Positions 1 to 12,086 of a stretch of DNA of 64,000 nucleotides are shown piece by piece. Each line of letters begins with the position of its first letter. Position 1 is the stretch's first letter. The notes below the pieces were generated by a model. That model was not told the origin of the DNA. It made no database searches and saw nothing but the letters and a program-made list of their open reading frames with translations. Origin of the DNA: Guillardia theta CCMP2712 (lineage: Eukaryota > Cryptophyceae > Pyrenomonadales > Geminigeraceae); NCBI RefSeq assembly GCF_000315625.1, contig NW_005434673.1, forward strand, positions 1,168,099 to 1,232,098, read 5' to 3'. The position numbers and the translations under genes are program-made.

Positions 1-2386
1 GGGGAGGGGAGGAGAAGAGGAAGAGGTAGAGGAGGAGGACGAGGGACGAGGAGGTAGAGGACGAGGAGGTAGAGGACGAGGAGGTAGAGGACGAGGAGGT
101 AGAGGACGAGGAGGTAGAGGACGAGGAGGTAGAGGATGAAAGAGGAAGGGGAGGAGAAAGGTAAGACACTTGCAAACGATCTAGCAAGGAGACTCACATT
201 GATGTTCACCCGCTGCTCCAACTTCACCGAGTACGGCGCCCACCTGCCCAGCTATCAGCCAGCTGACTTCACCCTCCCTTCCTTCTCCACCAGGCGCGAA
301 CAACAGCGTTGAAAGTGCTGGCGGGAGGAATGAAGACTTGAAGGATCGCCTAAGCGAAAGTGAAAGGTGAGGTCACTGCTTCCTCCTCCTCCTCCTCCTC
401 CCTTCTCCTCCTCCTCCTCCTCCTCCTCCTCCTCCTCCTAACTCTTCCTCCTAACTCTTCCTCGTATGTCTTACTTGTCGGTCTTCATATCTCAGTTTAT
501 CATACAGATAAGAATGTAGCGATTCCTCCTGCTCATCCCGTTACTCTTCAACTGTTGTCCTCTTCCCTCCCCTCCCCTCCCCTCCCCTCCCATCCTCCAC
601 TCTCTCCACTCTCCTCTCATTATGTGACCCCTGTCCTTTCCCTCCCTCTCTTCCGCCTTGTTTTCCACCCCTTCCTCGTCCTCTCACTGTGAAATACTCG
701 ACGCTCGACGTCCATCCTCGAGTCTCATCGCGTGATGAAGCCACCTGATGTGATTCAGAGCAGGAGGAGGGAGGGAGGGAGAAGAGGGACTGAGGGGACG
801 GAGGGGAGAGAGGGAGGGAGGGAGGGAGGGAGGATGTAGGAAGGGGAGGGAGGGAGGGAGGGAGAGAGGGAGGGAGGGAGAGAGGGAGGATGTAGGAAGG
901 GGAGGGGAGGGGAGGGAGGGAGGAGGGAGGGAGGGAGGGAGGGAGCAAAGTACGAGATAGGCAACGACGGCATTGGGAATGAGCGGGGCTCTCCTGGTGT
1001 ATCCATTCATGACAACAGCAAGCAGCGCGTTGGGCTCGAGCTCAGACGCCTTGTCAACCTAGAAGATGTTCAGAGAAGGTGGAGGGAGGGAAGAGAAGAT
1101 AGAGGCGGGGAGGAGGAGAAAACTGATGAAGGGAACCGTCGAACAAGGTAGGAGAAAAGGAGGTGTAATTGAGATAGAGGGAAGTGAGGAAAAAGGAAGG
1201 AAAATGAGAAGGAGAAAAAGAGAAGGAGAAGAAGAAATGCGGAGAAAAGTATTTCGATGGGACAAGGTGGTGGTAGTGTTGGAGGAGAAGGATGGGAAGG
1301 ATGGGGAGGGAGCGGAGAGTAGTAGTAGTAGTAGTAGTAGCAGCAGCAGCAGCAGCAGTAGGAGTAGTAGTAGTAGGAGGAGGAGGAGGAGGAGGACGAG
1401 GAAGAGGAAGAGGAAGAGGAGGTGGTGGTGGTGGTGGAAGAGGAGGAGGAGGTAGAAGATGAGGAGGAAGAGGAGGAGGAGGGGAGGATACCCGCTGGAA
1501 AGACTGCCCCTCCTCTGCGCTCAAGATAGCGAGAGCTCTTCTTTGTCGGATGACAACCTTTCAAGTTATCGTCAGCATCTTGTTGACAAGCCTGCGTGTC
1601 ACTGACAGTCTCGGGCAGATTGAAATTCACGTTCTCATCTAGGACATTATCAGCCAGTGTTGACCTAAGTTGACGCTCTTACCAACGTGATGAAAGGCTG
1701 CCGTGATGTAGTCGAAGATCGTCTGTAGACCATCATTACCATCGTAATCCTCCTCCTCCTCCTCCTCATCTTTGTCCTCCTCTTCCACATCATCCTCAAT
1801 AACGGGAACATACACAACCGCCATTGCACATGAGCTACAGCAGGGATGTCATCATCGTCTTCATCACCATCGCATCTCCATCATCTCGGCTCCCTCCCCC
1901 ACCTCTCACCTGCGTCCAGTTGCTTGTCTCAAGGTCATAGGAGGCTGGCAGGGTTGAGTTTCCCTGCTCAAAGACAAGAGAAGAGGGCAGCATGTCAACC
2001 CGCGGAAGGAGCTCAACAGGCAGGAAGTGAGGCAGAGAAACTCTCCATGCAGTGTAGAAGAGGATGAAGAGGATGAAAGGCGAAGTTGAGGAGAAGAAGA
2101 AATGGAGGGGGCAGTGCAGGAAGGGCGAAGGGAGAGAGGAGAAGAGAAGGGAGGAAAGGGGGAGGAGGAGGGACGAGGGACGAGGAGGAAAGCTCACCCT
2201 CCTCTTCTTCTTGAAGATTTCTCCTAGTGAGTTCCAGTAGTTGTTGCTTATCATTTCCTTCACCTTGTCCTGCGCCATCGTTACCCGGCCAGGTCAGTGG
2301 TGCCATGGCTGTTCCTTCACCTTGACTTTGATGTTGTACTTCTCCACCATGTCCGCCTCCTCCTCGTCGAACTTGTACTTGCCATC
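1..2386 (-). CDS. Unassigned multi-exon gene, 3' end beyond the window
   Basis: No family recognised. Coherent minus-strand exons can be read at about 2331-2386 (ends NIKVK), 2203-2269 (DKVKEMISNNYW, joined by a 51-nt intron), 1914-1985 (a kelch-like stretch, YDLETSNWTQ), 1691-1824 (acidic run, then DYITAAFHHV), 1495-1560 (RQRRALAILSAEEGQ), 952-1056 (LEPNALLAVVMNGYTRR), 690-751, 270-342 (FIPPASTFNAVVRAWW) and 200-250 (WAPYSVKLEQRVNIN). The helical LLAVVMNGYTRR and STFNAVVRAWW segments faintly recall PPR or TPR repeats, but this is not firm. The introns between exons are long purine/pyrimidine simple repeats. The gene points away from the EF-hand gene at 2463, and the two first exons lie within about 80 bp, suggesting a shared promoter. 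The true start and some intron phases were not resolved; more than one gene is possible. Confidence 0.45.
46..136. repeat. 15-bp minisatellite in an intron
   Basis: About six head-to-tail copies of ACGAGGAGGTAGAGG. It lies downstream of the last readable exon of the leftmost minus-strand gene, so it is probably intronic. Confidence 0.9.
765..950. repeat. (GGGA)n-rich intronic repeat
   Basis: Purine-only tract dominated by GGGA with a duplicated block containing AGGATGTAGGAAGGGG. It sits between the minus-strand exons at 690-751 and 952-1056. Open frames across it are low-complexity artefacts. Confidence 0.85.
1318..1480. repeat. AGT/AGC then AGG trinucleotide tract
   Basis: Run of AGT, then AGC, then AGG and GGT triplets within the intron between minus-strand exons 952-1056 and 1495-1560. 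Open in several frames only because it is a triplet repeat. Confidence 0.85.
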
Positions 2387-2462
2387 TCGTCAGATCAGCC
2401 AGCGCGCGAGCAGCCGCACCTTCCCCCATCGTTCTCCCCATCTCTTCCCCGCCCTGCCCTGC

Positions 2463-3019
2463 ATGGTTCAACGGCTAGTCAAAAATTTGACTGGAAAAAA
2501 GGTTGTCGGGCGTTGATCGGAACGGGGGAGAGCGCAGCGAGGGAGGAGGAGGGAGAGGAGGGAGGAAGGAAGGGGAGGGAAGGGGAGAGGAAGGGAGGGG
2601 GAAAAGGGTGGAAGGGGAGAGGAAGGGAGAGACGTTGAAGTCACTCGTCGACTAACATCGCGTATCACAGTGTTGGGTCAGCAGGATGTGGAAGCAGTTG
2701 GAGCAAGGGCTGATCGAGCTTGTAAGCGTATCCTCTGTATCCTCGGACTGTTGACATCTCCCACAGAGCAAGGGAGAGGAGGACAGGCTCCGTCGCGTAA
2801 GCTCCTCCTACCTGTGCGCTGTCCTGACGATCATGGCAGGTGTTTGAGCGCCTGGACAGGAATGGAGACGGGTAACGAGGACCTGAGGCGTGAGAGGAAG
2901 GGAAATCAAAGAGTTCACTGCCTTCAGGTTCATCGATGTAGCAGACCTGAGAGCGGTGATGGCGACTTTAAACTATGAGCCTGCTAAGGGAGAGCTAGAG
3001 GTATCCTTCTCCTCTCCCT

Positions 3020-3097
<78 letters not shown>

Positions 3098-3815
3098 TTC
3101 CTCGTCTCCATCCTTGCCCCTGCCCTCCCCTTGGATTGGTTTGCTCTTTCTCACGTCCTGCTGCCTTATGACTCTCTTTTCCATCTCTCGCAGGACATGA
3201 TATGGGAAGTTGATGAGAACATGTCGAAATCGTTGAAGTCGGTGACGATGATGTTATGCACATGTAACCTTCACTGCAGCTATCAAGCGTTCTCCATCAT
3301 GTACAGAAGGGTCAGAATGGATGCCGCTGGGATAGAGCCGCGCAAGCTCTACACGCTTGCGGTCAGGACAAGCTCCTGCTGTTTTCAGCTGCAAGTAACC
3401 TCTGCGGCAGGACTTCATGATGTCAGCAGGGTGGCGTACCTGCGTGCACAGTCTGACGATGCGACAGGAACGACAAGAATGGGGACTGTAAGGTGGCGAT
3501 GGATGAAGCGGTACAGCTGATGTTCATGCGTGAGCGAAGCTGCAGAGGAGGAGGAGAGATGACAGTGAGCAGGTTACGGGAAGAGTTTCAGCCAAGATGA
3601 GATCAAGATGCTCTTCAAGGATACAGCAGACAAGAGTGGTACCATCTCCTTCCGGGAGTTTCGAGGTGTCAGAAAACTTTCTTGACGGTGAGAGTTGAGG
3701 CGTCTGATCTCATGCAGATTATGTGGAGAGGCAGCACGATGCGCTGGAGAAGAAACGAGAAGAAGCGAAACTCAAGAGCATGAAGGGTCGACCCAAGGGA
3801 AAGACACTTGATTGA
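2463..3815 (+). CDS. EF-hand calcium-binding protein
   Basis: Spliced Ca2+-binding protein of the calmodulin-like EF-hand superfamily. Inferred exons include 2463-2501, 2671-2721, 2767-2796, 2840-2871, 2928-3000 and 3194 onward. The first EF loop is DRNGDGFIDVAD. It is followed by MIWEVDEN and, after an unresolved junction, IEPRKLYTLADFMM. A third loop, DKNGDCKVAMDE, has Cys in place of the usual Gly. A weak fourth reads TADKSGTISFRE. The C-terminus is a basic helix ending KGRPKGKTLD, stop 3813-3815. The order WEVDE...EPRKLY...FMMND...RYGK matches a conserved eukaryotic multi-EF-hand family whose role I cannot name. The second EF loop cannot be rebuilt cleanly: frame requires either a shortened or an extended loop at 3221-3283. 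The start at 2463 is provisional. Confidence 0.8.
3018..3100. repeat. (CCTCGT)n hexamer repeat in EF-hand intron
   Basis: About thirteen CCTCGT units inside the intron between exons 2928-3000 and 3194. Not coding. Confidence 0.9.
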
Positions 3816-3823
3816 AAGGCTAT

Positions 3824-6800
3824 CTAGATCTCCTCCTCCCCCTTCTCCCTCCGCCCAGCGTGCCTCAGTTTTGCATCGTGCTCCTGCCAGAAGGAGGCGA
3901 ACAGCTGAGGAGAGATGTTCTGCTCTTCGTCCTCAATCAGCGACTTGAGCGTCAGAACCTCGTCCTGGTTGAAACTGACGCCAAACACGCGCATCCTCGT
4001 CTCGAGCTCTTTGCTCGCCAGCTGGTACTGACCCTTGAAAATCGTCTGCACGAATCGGTCGGGGCTGTCAACCACTTCGACGAGCTTGAGGAAGACTCGG
4101 CGAGCAAGCAAGGGGAAGAACCACAAGTCGTCCACAGGAGAACAGATGCCCCCCTCGTAGAAGTCCTCGAGGAAGTCCAACGAGTACGAGCTGAGCGAGG
4201 AGGGAGCGGGCTTCTTCTGCGTGTGATCGACTGCCCCTTGCTCGAAAACCTTCTGCAGCACAGCCTGTGTGCGGGTGAAGAAGCAAGAAATCCTTCCCTT
4301 CCTCGGCACCTCCCCCTCCGCCCACTCCTCCGGCACCTCGAACTCCTTCCCCTCGTAGCAAACACGCACCAACGCTGACGAGGGTTCCTTGCACTTGAGA
4401 TGGACCAGCTCCTGCATGACGAACCGGTCTCCGACGTCGGAGAGGTCAAGGTCATAGTAGTCGGCAGCAAGCAGCTCGTCAAAGATGTTGACGACGCCGA
4501 AGGCTCGCACCACTTCTTTCCTCTCAGAGGATGTGAGAGTCTTGAGAACGTTGGGCAGGCCATGATAGTCCACCACCCTTGACCAGCATGCGAAGATGAC
4601 CTGCAGGCGGCACTTGTGCTGCTTGACCGGGGCGAGACGAGCAAGCAGAGACGAGACCTGGGCACCTGCCCCGAGTGTCAGCGGCATCACAGCAGCAAGG
4701 GGAGGAAGTTACAGGAGAAGTAGTGTGTGTTTGAGACTTCTCTCAAGAGGGAGATCTTCCTTTCGTTGGACAAGATCTGCAGGTTGAGAAACTGAGACTT
4801 TTCATCCCATCGCCTCAGCACCAGCTCGTCGAACTCCTCATCGCTCATCGCCTCCTCCCCATCTGGTCGGTCCAAGCACACATAGTCAAGCTCCAGTATC
4901 CCCTTGAACGGCAGATTCCAGTCCGCCTCGATGTCAAAGGGCAGTCCGGACAGTCGGCAGTTCCGCCAGCAAACTCCGATCCTTGCCACCTCTCGCTGTC
5001 CGCCCTTGCGGTTCGAGTAGTACTTGACGATCTTGTCCTCTACCGGCAGCATCTGAAACCTCATGCTGAGCAGACGACACGCCATATTCCTGTGGGGTGG
5101 CTTGTCAAGGTTGAGATGGTAGTGACCCGTCGGGTTGCTGGAGGAGAAGTGGAGGTGGTCTTTTCCTATCCGAGCTTCCACGTTCCTCGCCTCCGCATCT
5201 GACAGGTATCTCAACAGCTTCGTCGCGTCGTCGAGGTCGATGACTCGATGGTAGACGGTCATCACGAAGTCCATGCGGTAGTCGACGTCATTGACGTTGA
5301 TCCGAGCAAACATGGCCTCGAAGTCTTCGAGCTTCAGGTACAAGCAGCCCACGGCTGTCTGCATGCTCCTCTTCTTCAGCGCTGCGCTTAAGTCTCGTCG
5401 GTTTAGCTGGTCCAGGAGAGCTTTCATCGCCTCCTCCCTCAGGTACTGGTCGCACGGGGACGGGAGCCCGTTCTCCACGAAGCCGAACTCGAGGATACCT
5501 GAGCAGGAGGTGAGCATGTGGAAGACAGGAGGTCAGAGGTCGCACCTTCAAGCGGCAGGCTTGTCGAGTCGAGGAGGTTGGAGGAGGAGAGAGAGAAGGT
5601 CTTGCTGCTCGTTTCTCCCTTCCTATCCAGCTTGAGGGTAGCTGAGCTCTTGTCAAACCTGCCTCGTCCTTGCGCGTTGAACTCGAGGAGCACCTCGAAG
5701 ATTCTGCGGTGGCTGGCCCTCCCCATGTCAAGCCGATAGCTCCCAGCAGGCTCCAAGGGGTCGAAGACGCAGGAAGAAACTTCGCCGAAGTCGCAGTTCT
5801 CCAGAGAGATGGCTCGCTCAACGCTCCTCCTCTCCTTGGCCCTGGCGGAGCATCGCAGGAGCTCTCGGATGCCCTGCCTTGCCAGCGGGTTGTTGTCGAG
5901 CTTGAGCTGCTTCAGCCCCTGGGTGCTCTCAATGCCCGCAGAGACAACGAGGCAGCCGTAGGAGTCGATCTGATTGCTCGAGAGGTCCACCACTTGCAGC
6001 GGGCATGTCTTCAGCGCGTGGAACAGAGCGCTGAGCGCCTTCTCGCTCCCGAACCCGCTCCACTCGAGGTTCAGCCTCCTCAGTGACTTGTTGTCCGCCA
6101 GGCCCTCAGCGAAGGTGCAGGCCCCGTCGGTCAGGATCTCGTTCCATGAGACGTCCAGGTCTTGGAGGCAGACGGACTCTGACGCAATCATCCTCCTGAG
6201 AGCGACAGCTCCCAGCTTGCTGATCTTGTTCTTCTGCACTGAGAGCACCTTGAGCTGAGTCTTGGGCAGGACAAGGGCGATCGCTCGCATTCCGACGTCT
6301 CCGATGTCGTTCATGTCGCAGTGAAGCTCTTGGATAGAGGAGTTGGGGATCGAGAGGAACTTGGCGATCTTCTGCGCCCCTTCCTTGCCTATCCTGTTGG
6401 CGGACACGTTGAGATACTCGACGTCAAGGCCGCAGGACGTCAACATGTCAACGAGGATGGACATGCCCTCGGCCCGGAGGTTGTTGTTAGAGCAGTCAAA
6501 CGACCTCAAGCCCATCAGGTCCATTGACTTCTTGAAGGAGAGGACCGGAGGGATAACGGCGTTTCCGCCCGTCAGGTCGACTCCGCGCATCATGCCGTCG
6601 AGGGCGGTCAGGTGGAAGTTGTTGTAGTTCTCTCCTGCCACGCTGATCTTGGAGCAGAGAGGGTCGTTGAGGAACCTGCGGATGGCGACGAGGCCGGTGG
6701 CAGGGACTTTGAAGTGCTCGCAGATCCTCTCGTAGATGGTCAAGTACGACTTCTTGACCCTCCTCAAGTCATCCGCATACTCTCGCCACGTTCGCATCGT

Positions 6801-8832
6801 CCCAGTCTGCACGGGATACTTGAGTCGCATCAGAGCTTGATTGAGAGCAGCTGAATTCTCCTGCTGCATCGAACTTAACAGGTTCTTCACCTGCTCATCA
6901 ATATTCTCCTCATCCGAATCATCGTCGCCTTTGCGCTCCTGCTGCTGCTGCTCTTCTTGAACCACCACAGGCTCGTCTGCCTCCCCCTTGCCTTGTTCTA
7001 CTGACTTTGCTTTCTGTACCTTGCTCTTGGCGACGCTCATCTTCCTCTGCGAGCCTTTCTCCTTCATTGACGACAAACTTTGCATGGTTATCAATGATCG
7101 TCTCCTCGACGTTCGTCGTTCATATGTAGGCACTGTCTTTTTCTGATTCTTCAAATTGTTGGTTGAGTTATTAGCAATCTCATGAGCGGATGGTGAGAGG
7201 GGAGCCGAGGAGTAGATGGGGTACTTGTCGATGTCAATGTCTGCGTTCAGCTCGAACCAACCGCTCTTGCTCTCGTTCAAGCCTTCTTTGAGCTTGATAA
7301 GATTCTCATCGGATTCTCTGTAGGTCCTGAGAATGTCCGACCATTTGTTGGGATCGCCAGTATAAAAGTCTTCTTCAGCTGTCAGGTCTTGGAGCTCTTC
7401 CGCTCCGATGGTGAATGTGTTGACGAGCATCTGAAGCCTCCTTCTCTCGTTCAACAGTTCATCCTTGCTGTCCATTGCTATGGTGAGTTCATCTTCAAGA
7501 TTCTGCAAGCAACAACTCAGAAAACACTGAAACATCAAACTTCATTTCTCTACCTTCTTCTTGGACCCTTGCTCTATCTTGAGCAGACTCTCAATTCTAT
7601 TCACTTCCAGCATGGCATCTCTCAAGTCAGCATCAGCTCTTGCAAGCTGCTGTTCGTAGATGCGCAACCTTGCTCTCTACATCAAACAAGTGTCAAGGAA
7701 AGGAGGCGCACCACTCACAACTCCTAACCTTGTCCAAGAACGTGTCCAACCCACTGATCCATCGTTCTGCATTCTTGTTCAACGGGATTCTTTCATTCTT
7801 GCCTTCCGCGTACAGAAGGAGACCGATCCATTGTTGGGTATCGAGCACCTTCATAGAGGTCCTTTCCTTCAAGCCCCTCATCTTCATTCGCATCTTGAAG
7901 TAGAGCGACGGGTCAATGTCCTCCAGCGACTTGTCTGACGTCCAGACTCTACTGAACCCCTCAGCTCCCATGACGTTAGTCAATCTCTTGCGCGCGGGAG
8001 TCATCCCCTTCCTCTCCTTGAAGCTCTGACCGGACATCGACTCGTCCTCAGGCACATCCTTGGCTGACAAGGTGCTGTCAGAGAAGGTGAGGGACTTGTC
8101 TCGAAGCAGAGGCTTCGGAGGCTTGAGCTCCTCGTCCTTTCTGCCATGAGGACTTGCCAGAAGCGTCTTCTCTCTTGTCGAGGCTGCGTCCTCCTCCACC
8201 TTCGATTGCACTAGATCTCCGTACATCTCCGTCTTCACCTTCTCCTCCAGCTGCTTCTGCTTTGACAAGGGCATCGCTGTGACAGGCCGCAGGGGCGTGC
8301 GAGCAGGCGGCGGCTTCTCCCTCCATGCTGGAGTGTGAGCTCGATAACCCAGCGAATAGGTTCCAAGGCTAGACTTGGGCCTCACGAAGTTTCTGCTGAC
8401 CTGAGCTGAGAGATCGTTCAAGATAGTTGCAGGAGATGAATCAGGGCGAGGAAGCTTTCCTACGCTGGTTCCTGGTCGGCTCCTCGCCCTCCTCGATGCT
8501 CCCTCCCCCGCCCTCAGCTCTTCTTGCATGCTGATCATGCTGTGAGAAGAGACAGAAGGTGAGAGCGAGCTGGAGGAAAACTGGGTCGTCAACCCGTGGA
8601 GGGCTTTGTAGTTGGAGTACTCCCTCCTGACGTAGCCAGCAGGGGAAGTGTAAATCTTGTTGCGGATGACCTTTTTGCTGCTCCCTCGCTCGATCTCTAT
8701 CCACGGTCCTTCCCACGGCATCGATGCTGTCTTCGTCCCCAGAGTGCTCCTGGGCCTCCTGAACACTTGCCCCTCCTCCCCTGGACGCCCTCGGACCTCC
8801 AACATGTCTGGCCCGTCCTCAGCCGCGCTCAT
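3824..8832 (-). CDS. 1603-aa leucine-rich-repeat coiled-coil protein
   Basis: Five exons: 8832-7729, 7676-7554, 7502-5546, 5498-4713, 4665-3824. Introns are 52, 51, 47 and 47 nt, and the total of 4812 nt is exactly divisible by three. The first ~370 residues are Ser/Arg-rich and disordered. A coiled coil follows (RIYEQQLARADADLRDAM...). After an acidic linker comes a ribonuclease-inhibitor-type LRR array of about seven repeats (SFDCSNNNLRAEGM, YLNVSANRIGKEGA, VLSVQKNKISKLGA, VVDLSSNQIDSYGC, QLKLDNNPLARQGI). The C-terminal ~600 residues form a mixed alpha/beta region with no motif I recognise. RNI-type LRRs mediate protein contacts. The length and coiled coil would suit a cytoskeletal or axonemal scaffold, but that is inference. 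The stop is 8 bp from the convergent EF-hand stop. Confidence 0.85.
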
Positions 8833-9423
8833 CAGTGTTGATCGGGTTGCTGTGCTAGTTGCTGTAGGTCACTCACTGATGAATCATAGGAGAGGGTCTC
8901 TCTTTCAACATGTCGCCTTCTGACATCAACCAAACGATCTGACCACCACCAGGGGAGGAGCAGCATTGCCGCATAGCTTCAATGGCTCTGCCGAGACGAA
9001 GTTTACAGGAAGTCCTCGCTATCTAAGAGCCCCCTCTCCTCCCTCCATCCCTCTCTCTTCTCCTCCTCTCACCAGCTCATGCTCCCTCCTCCTCCTCTTC
9101 CTCCTCCTCCTCCTCCTCCTCCTCCTGCTCCCCTCCGACTGGCAACGGAAACCAGCAAACCCGCTCAACTAGATACTACTAGAAAGGGGCCTAACAGAAA
9201 AAAAGATATGAGTTTTACAGAATTTTTTTGTTCTATCCGACTGACGAAGGGAATGCAGTTGACAAGCAAAGAGAGGAGGTAGAGGAGCAGAGGGAGGGGA
9301 GAAGAGGACAGGCGAAACAAACTTCATGAGATGATTCTGAACTCTCGGAGACTGTTGGACATGAAGGATCTTGCTTCAATGCTCATGATTTCTGTTTGAT
9401 CCACCAACTTACATAGCATCGAG
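8833..9423. other. Divergent intergenic region
   Basis: Separates the divergent LRR and OGT starts. Contains a (CCT)n tract at 9085-9130 and an A-rich stretch near 9200. No convincing gene or promoter element seen. Confidence 0.6.
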
Positions 9424-11864
9424 ATGCCTCGGACTCTGTTGATTTCTTCTCTCGTTCTGATGCTCCTTGTCAATGGGAGGGCAGGGAGGCAAGTAAGGAA
9501 TGAAGACTTTGATCGCCTTTGTGGAGAAGCGATGGTGGAGAAAGGGCTGGGCAACCTCAAGTCTGCCATCAAGCTGTTCGCGTCGTCCATTCTGCTTTCT
9601 CCCCCGGAAAGTTTCGTATGGTACGAAATGGGGAGGGTCTTCGCAGGAAGCGGTGACCAGCATATGGCTATGCGATGCCTAATGACCGCGGCAAGGTTGC
9701 ATAGAAGCACCGAGATCGTGGAGAGCCTGGTGGCGCTGAAGACGAGGCCCGAGTCGTTCCCAACGATAACTCCGACTATCGATTTGAGTGTGGGAGAAGG
9801 AGGAGGAGGAGGAGGAGGAGGAGGAGGAGGAGGAAGCGAGGCTCAGCAGCACCAGACCAAGTACAAGCGGAAGCTCTACGACAAGTACTTCCGGCTCGAC
9901 TGCTCCATGAAGCGCTACATGCAGCAGCTCAACCACACACCGCACGATGTTGACATGCTGGTGGCAGCGGCGGAGGTGAGTATCGAGCTCCTCTACCACC
10001 GTCAGGCTGTTCGCATGCTCCAGCATGCCATGGAGCTGAAGCCTCAGGATGGTACTGTCTTCACCAAGCTAGTCGACGCGCAGGAAGGAAGAGGCGAGAG
10101 AGAGGCTGAGGCTGACGGAAAGACAGGTCAAGGGATGCGTCTTTGATAACTGGGAAAGGAACTTCCAACAGCTAGAAGCATTGATCCTACAACAGGTCTA
10201 CCCTCTTCCTCCATCTTCAGCCTTGCTGTCCTCTTACTTCTCCCCAACCTTGTCGCACTGCTCTGACCCCGAACTGACGGCGCGGTCGGCAGGCTTCAAG
10301 AGGAGAGAAGATTATTCTCGGACCGATCCAGTCTACTCTCTACCCTCTCTCTCCGGCAGCCGCCCTTGCCATCTGCAAACAGGTTGCTCGGAGACCTCTT
10401 TCCTCTTCCTCCCTCCACCTCCCGCCCTCCCGGCGGCTCCCCTCTCTTCCTCTTCCTCCTCTTGCCTTGTCTGTCATGGTATGCCGTTTTCCAACCCTCT
10501 TGCTCCCCGCTTCCTCCCCTCCCTTCTCTTGACTTTGCTTCTCACCTCTCGCTCGCAGCTTGGACAAGAGTCACACCTGCAAGCCAGGGCGATGATGCCG
10601 CAGGGGTTCCAGCACGTCTCGTTTCCCAGCAGGAACCCAGCAGGATCCCTGCGGGTGGGATACATCACCTCGCACTTCACCAGCTCCTCTATCGGACGAG
10701 AGATGCTGTTCCTGATCGGCGCGCACAGGAGGCAGCAAGTAGTTCCTCTCTGCTATGCTCTCAACGCAGACGAGGGCTCCTGGCTCCAGCACACGTGGAG
10801 GGAAGCGATCGCGAGCACCTGCTCCTCCTTCATCTTCGTCGGGCACATGACCGAGCAGCAGGCAGCGCAGACGATCAACGAGCAGGAAGTTCACGTCCTC
10901 GTCGACCTCAACGGCTGGTCGGGGGGCCATCGGGTCCTCCTAGTCTCCATGCAGCCTGCCCCTGTCCAGGTTAACTACAAGAACTGGGTCGCCAGCTCCG
11001 GGATCCCTTCCCTCCACTTCATCGTCGGGGATGCGGTTGTGACACCCCCAGAGTTTCATCGAGACTTCACGGAGAGTCTCGTTCTCTTCCCCAACTGCTA
11101 CTTCATCTCCGGTCACCGCTACCAGTACCACCTCACCAGCTCCGCCCAACTCGCGTCCTACGTCAACGCCAGCAGGCAGGCCAGGAGGGAGGCGAGGAAG
11201 AGCATCGGGCTACCCGCTGACTCGTTCCTCCTCGCCAACTTCAACAACCTGGAGAAGCTGGAGCCGAGGCTATGGCGGCTCTTCCTCCTCCTTCTGCGCC
11301 GGCATCGAGGAGCGCATCTTTGGCTGCAGCAGTACCCCCCAGCTAAGGCGAACCGTATCCGTCAGATGTTCAAGGAGGAGGAGGGGATGGAGGAGGCGCG
11401 GCTGGTGACGACCAAGTTCTTCAAGTCTGACGATCACATCGGCTTCAAGGCCCTTGCTGACATTTTCGTCGACTCTCCTTCCTACAATGCTCATAGCACA
11501 GCCATGGACACTCTGTGGGGAGCGCTCCCTCTCGCCACGTGCTGCTGCTGCTGCTGCTCCTTCCCTCCTTCTCACTATCCTTATGTAGGCTGCCAGAGGA
11601 GAAGATGGCCGCAAGAGTGGGAGCGAGTCTGCTCCTTGCAATCAACTGCTCCTCTACCATCGCCAGGTCGATGGAGGACCTGCAGGAGGTATCTGCTCCT
11701 CCCTTGCATGCGCATAGAGTTGACCCTGACTGCGAGCAGCTGCTGGAGCAGATGATTCAGAAGGGGAATCTCAAGAAGATCAGGAAGAAGCTGGAGGAAG
11801 AAAGATTTACTTCTCCTCTCTTTGACACGGTCAGTAGCCCTACTCCTGTTCTTCCCACAATGTG

Positions 11865-11922
<58 letters not shown>

Positions 11923-12036
11923 CCTGCTCCTGCTCCTGCTCCTCCTGCTCCTGCTCCACTCATTTTCCTCCAGGTCCGAGCTGTCCGCAACCTCGAGAGG
12001 ACTTATCGCCTCATGTGGGAAGTTCGAGGTGGCTGA
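9424..12036 (+). CDS. OGT: O-GlcNAc transferase-like protein (GT41)
   Basis: GT41 enzyme, expected to move GlcNAc from UDP-GlcNAc to Ser/Thr of proteins. The N-terminal part has TPR-like helices (SAIKLFASSILLSPPES; QAVRMLQHAMELKPQDG) interrupted by a poly-Gly run. It then has GCVFDNWERNFQQLEALI, the family linker before the catalytic lobes. Catalytic signatures follow in order: LRVGYITSHF, VHVLVDLNGWSGGHR, QPAPVQVNYKNW, LLANFNNLEKLEP (Lys of the family's NFNxLxK motif), ADIFVDSPSYNAHSTAMD, MAARVGAS and SPLFDT, ending WEVRGG. Clear introns lie at 10199-10292, 10380-10558, 11537-11590 and about 11829-11974. The join near 10085 is unresolved: a one-base frame change is needed. The first residues (PRTLLISSLVLMLLVNGRA) look like a signal peptide, which is unusual for a nucleocytoplasmic enzyme family. 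Confidence 0.88.
11866..11960. repeat. (CTCCTG)n repeat in the last OGT intron
   Basis: Hexamer repeat between the exon ending SPLFDT and the final exon beginning VRAVRNLERT. It behaves as an expanded polypyrimidine tract before the 3' splice site. Confidence 0.85.
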
Positions 12037-12086
12037 GAATGTTAGGCGGGTGGGAGCTGACGACCTGATCAGCTGAGGGGAAGAGG

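Noticed and set aside
360-1630. Long open frames of poly-Ser, poly-Leu, poly-Pro and poly-Cys
   Set aside because: They run through triplet and GGGA/CCCT repeats and are open in several frames on both strands; no complex sequence supports them.
4068-6854. Plus-strand frames inside the LRR gene
   Set aside because: Shadows of the 1603-aa minus-strand gene, whose exons join in phase and show clear LRRs.
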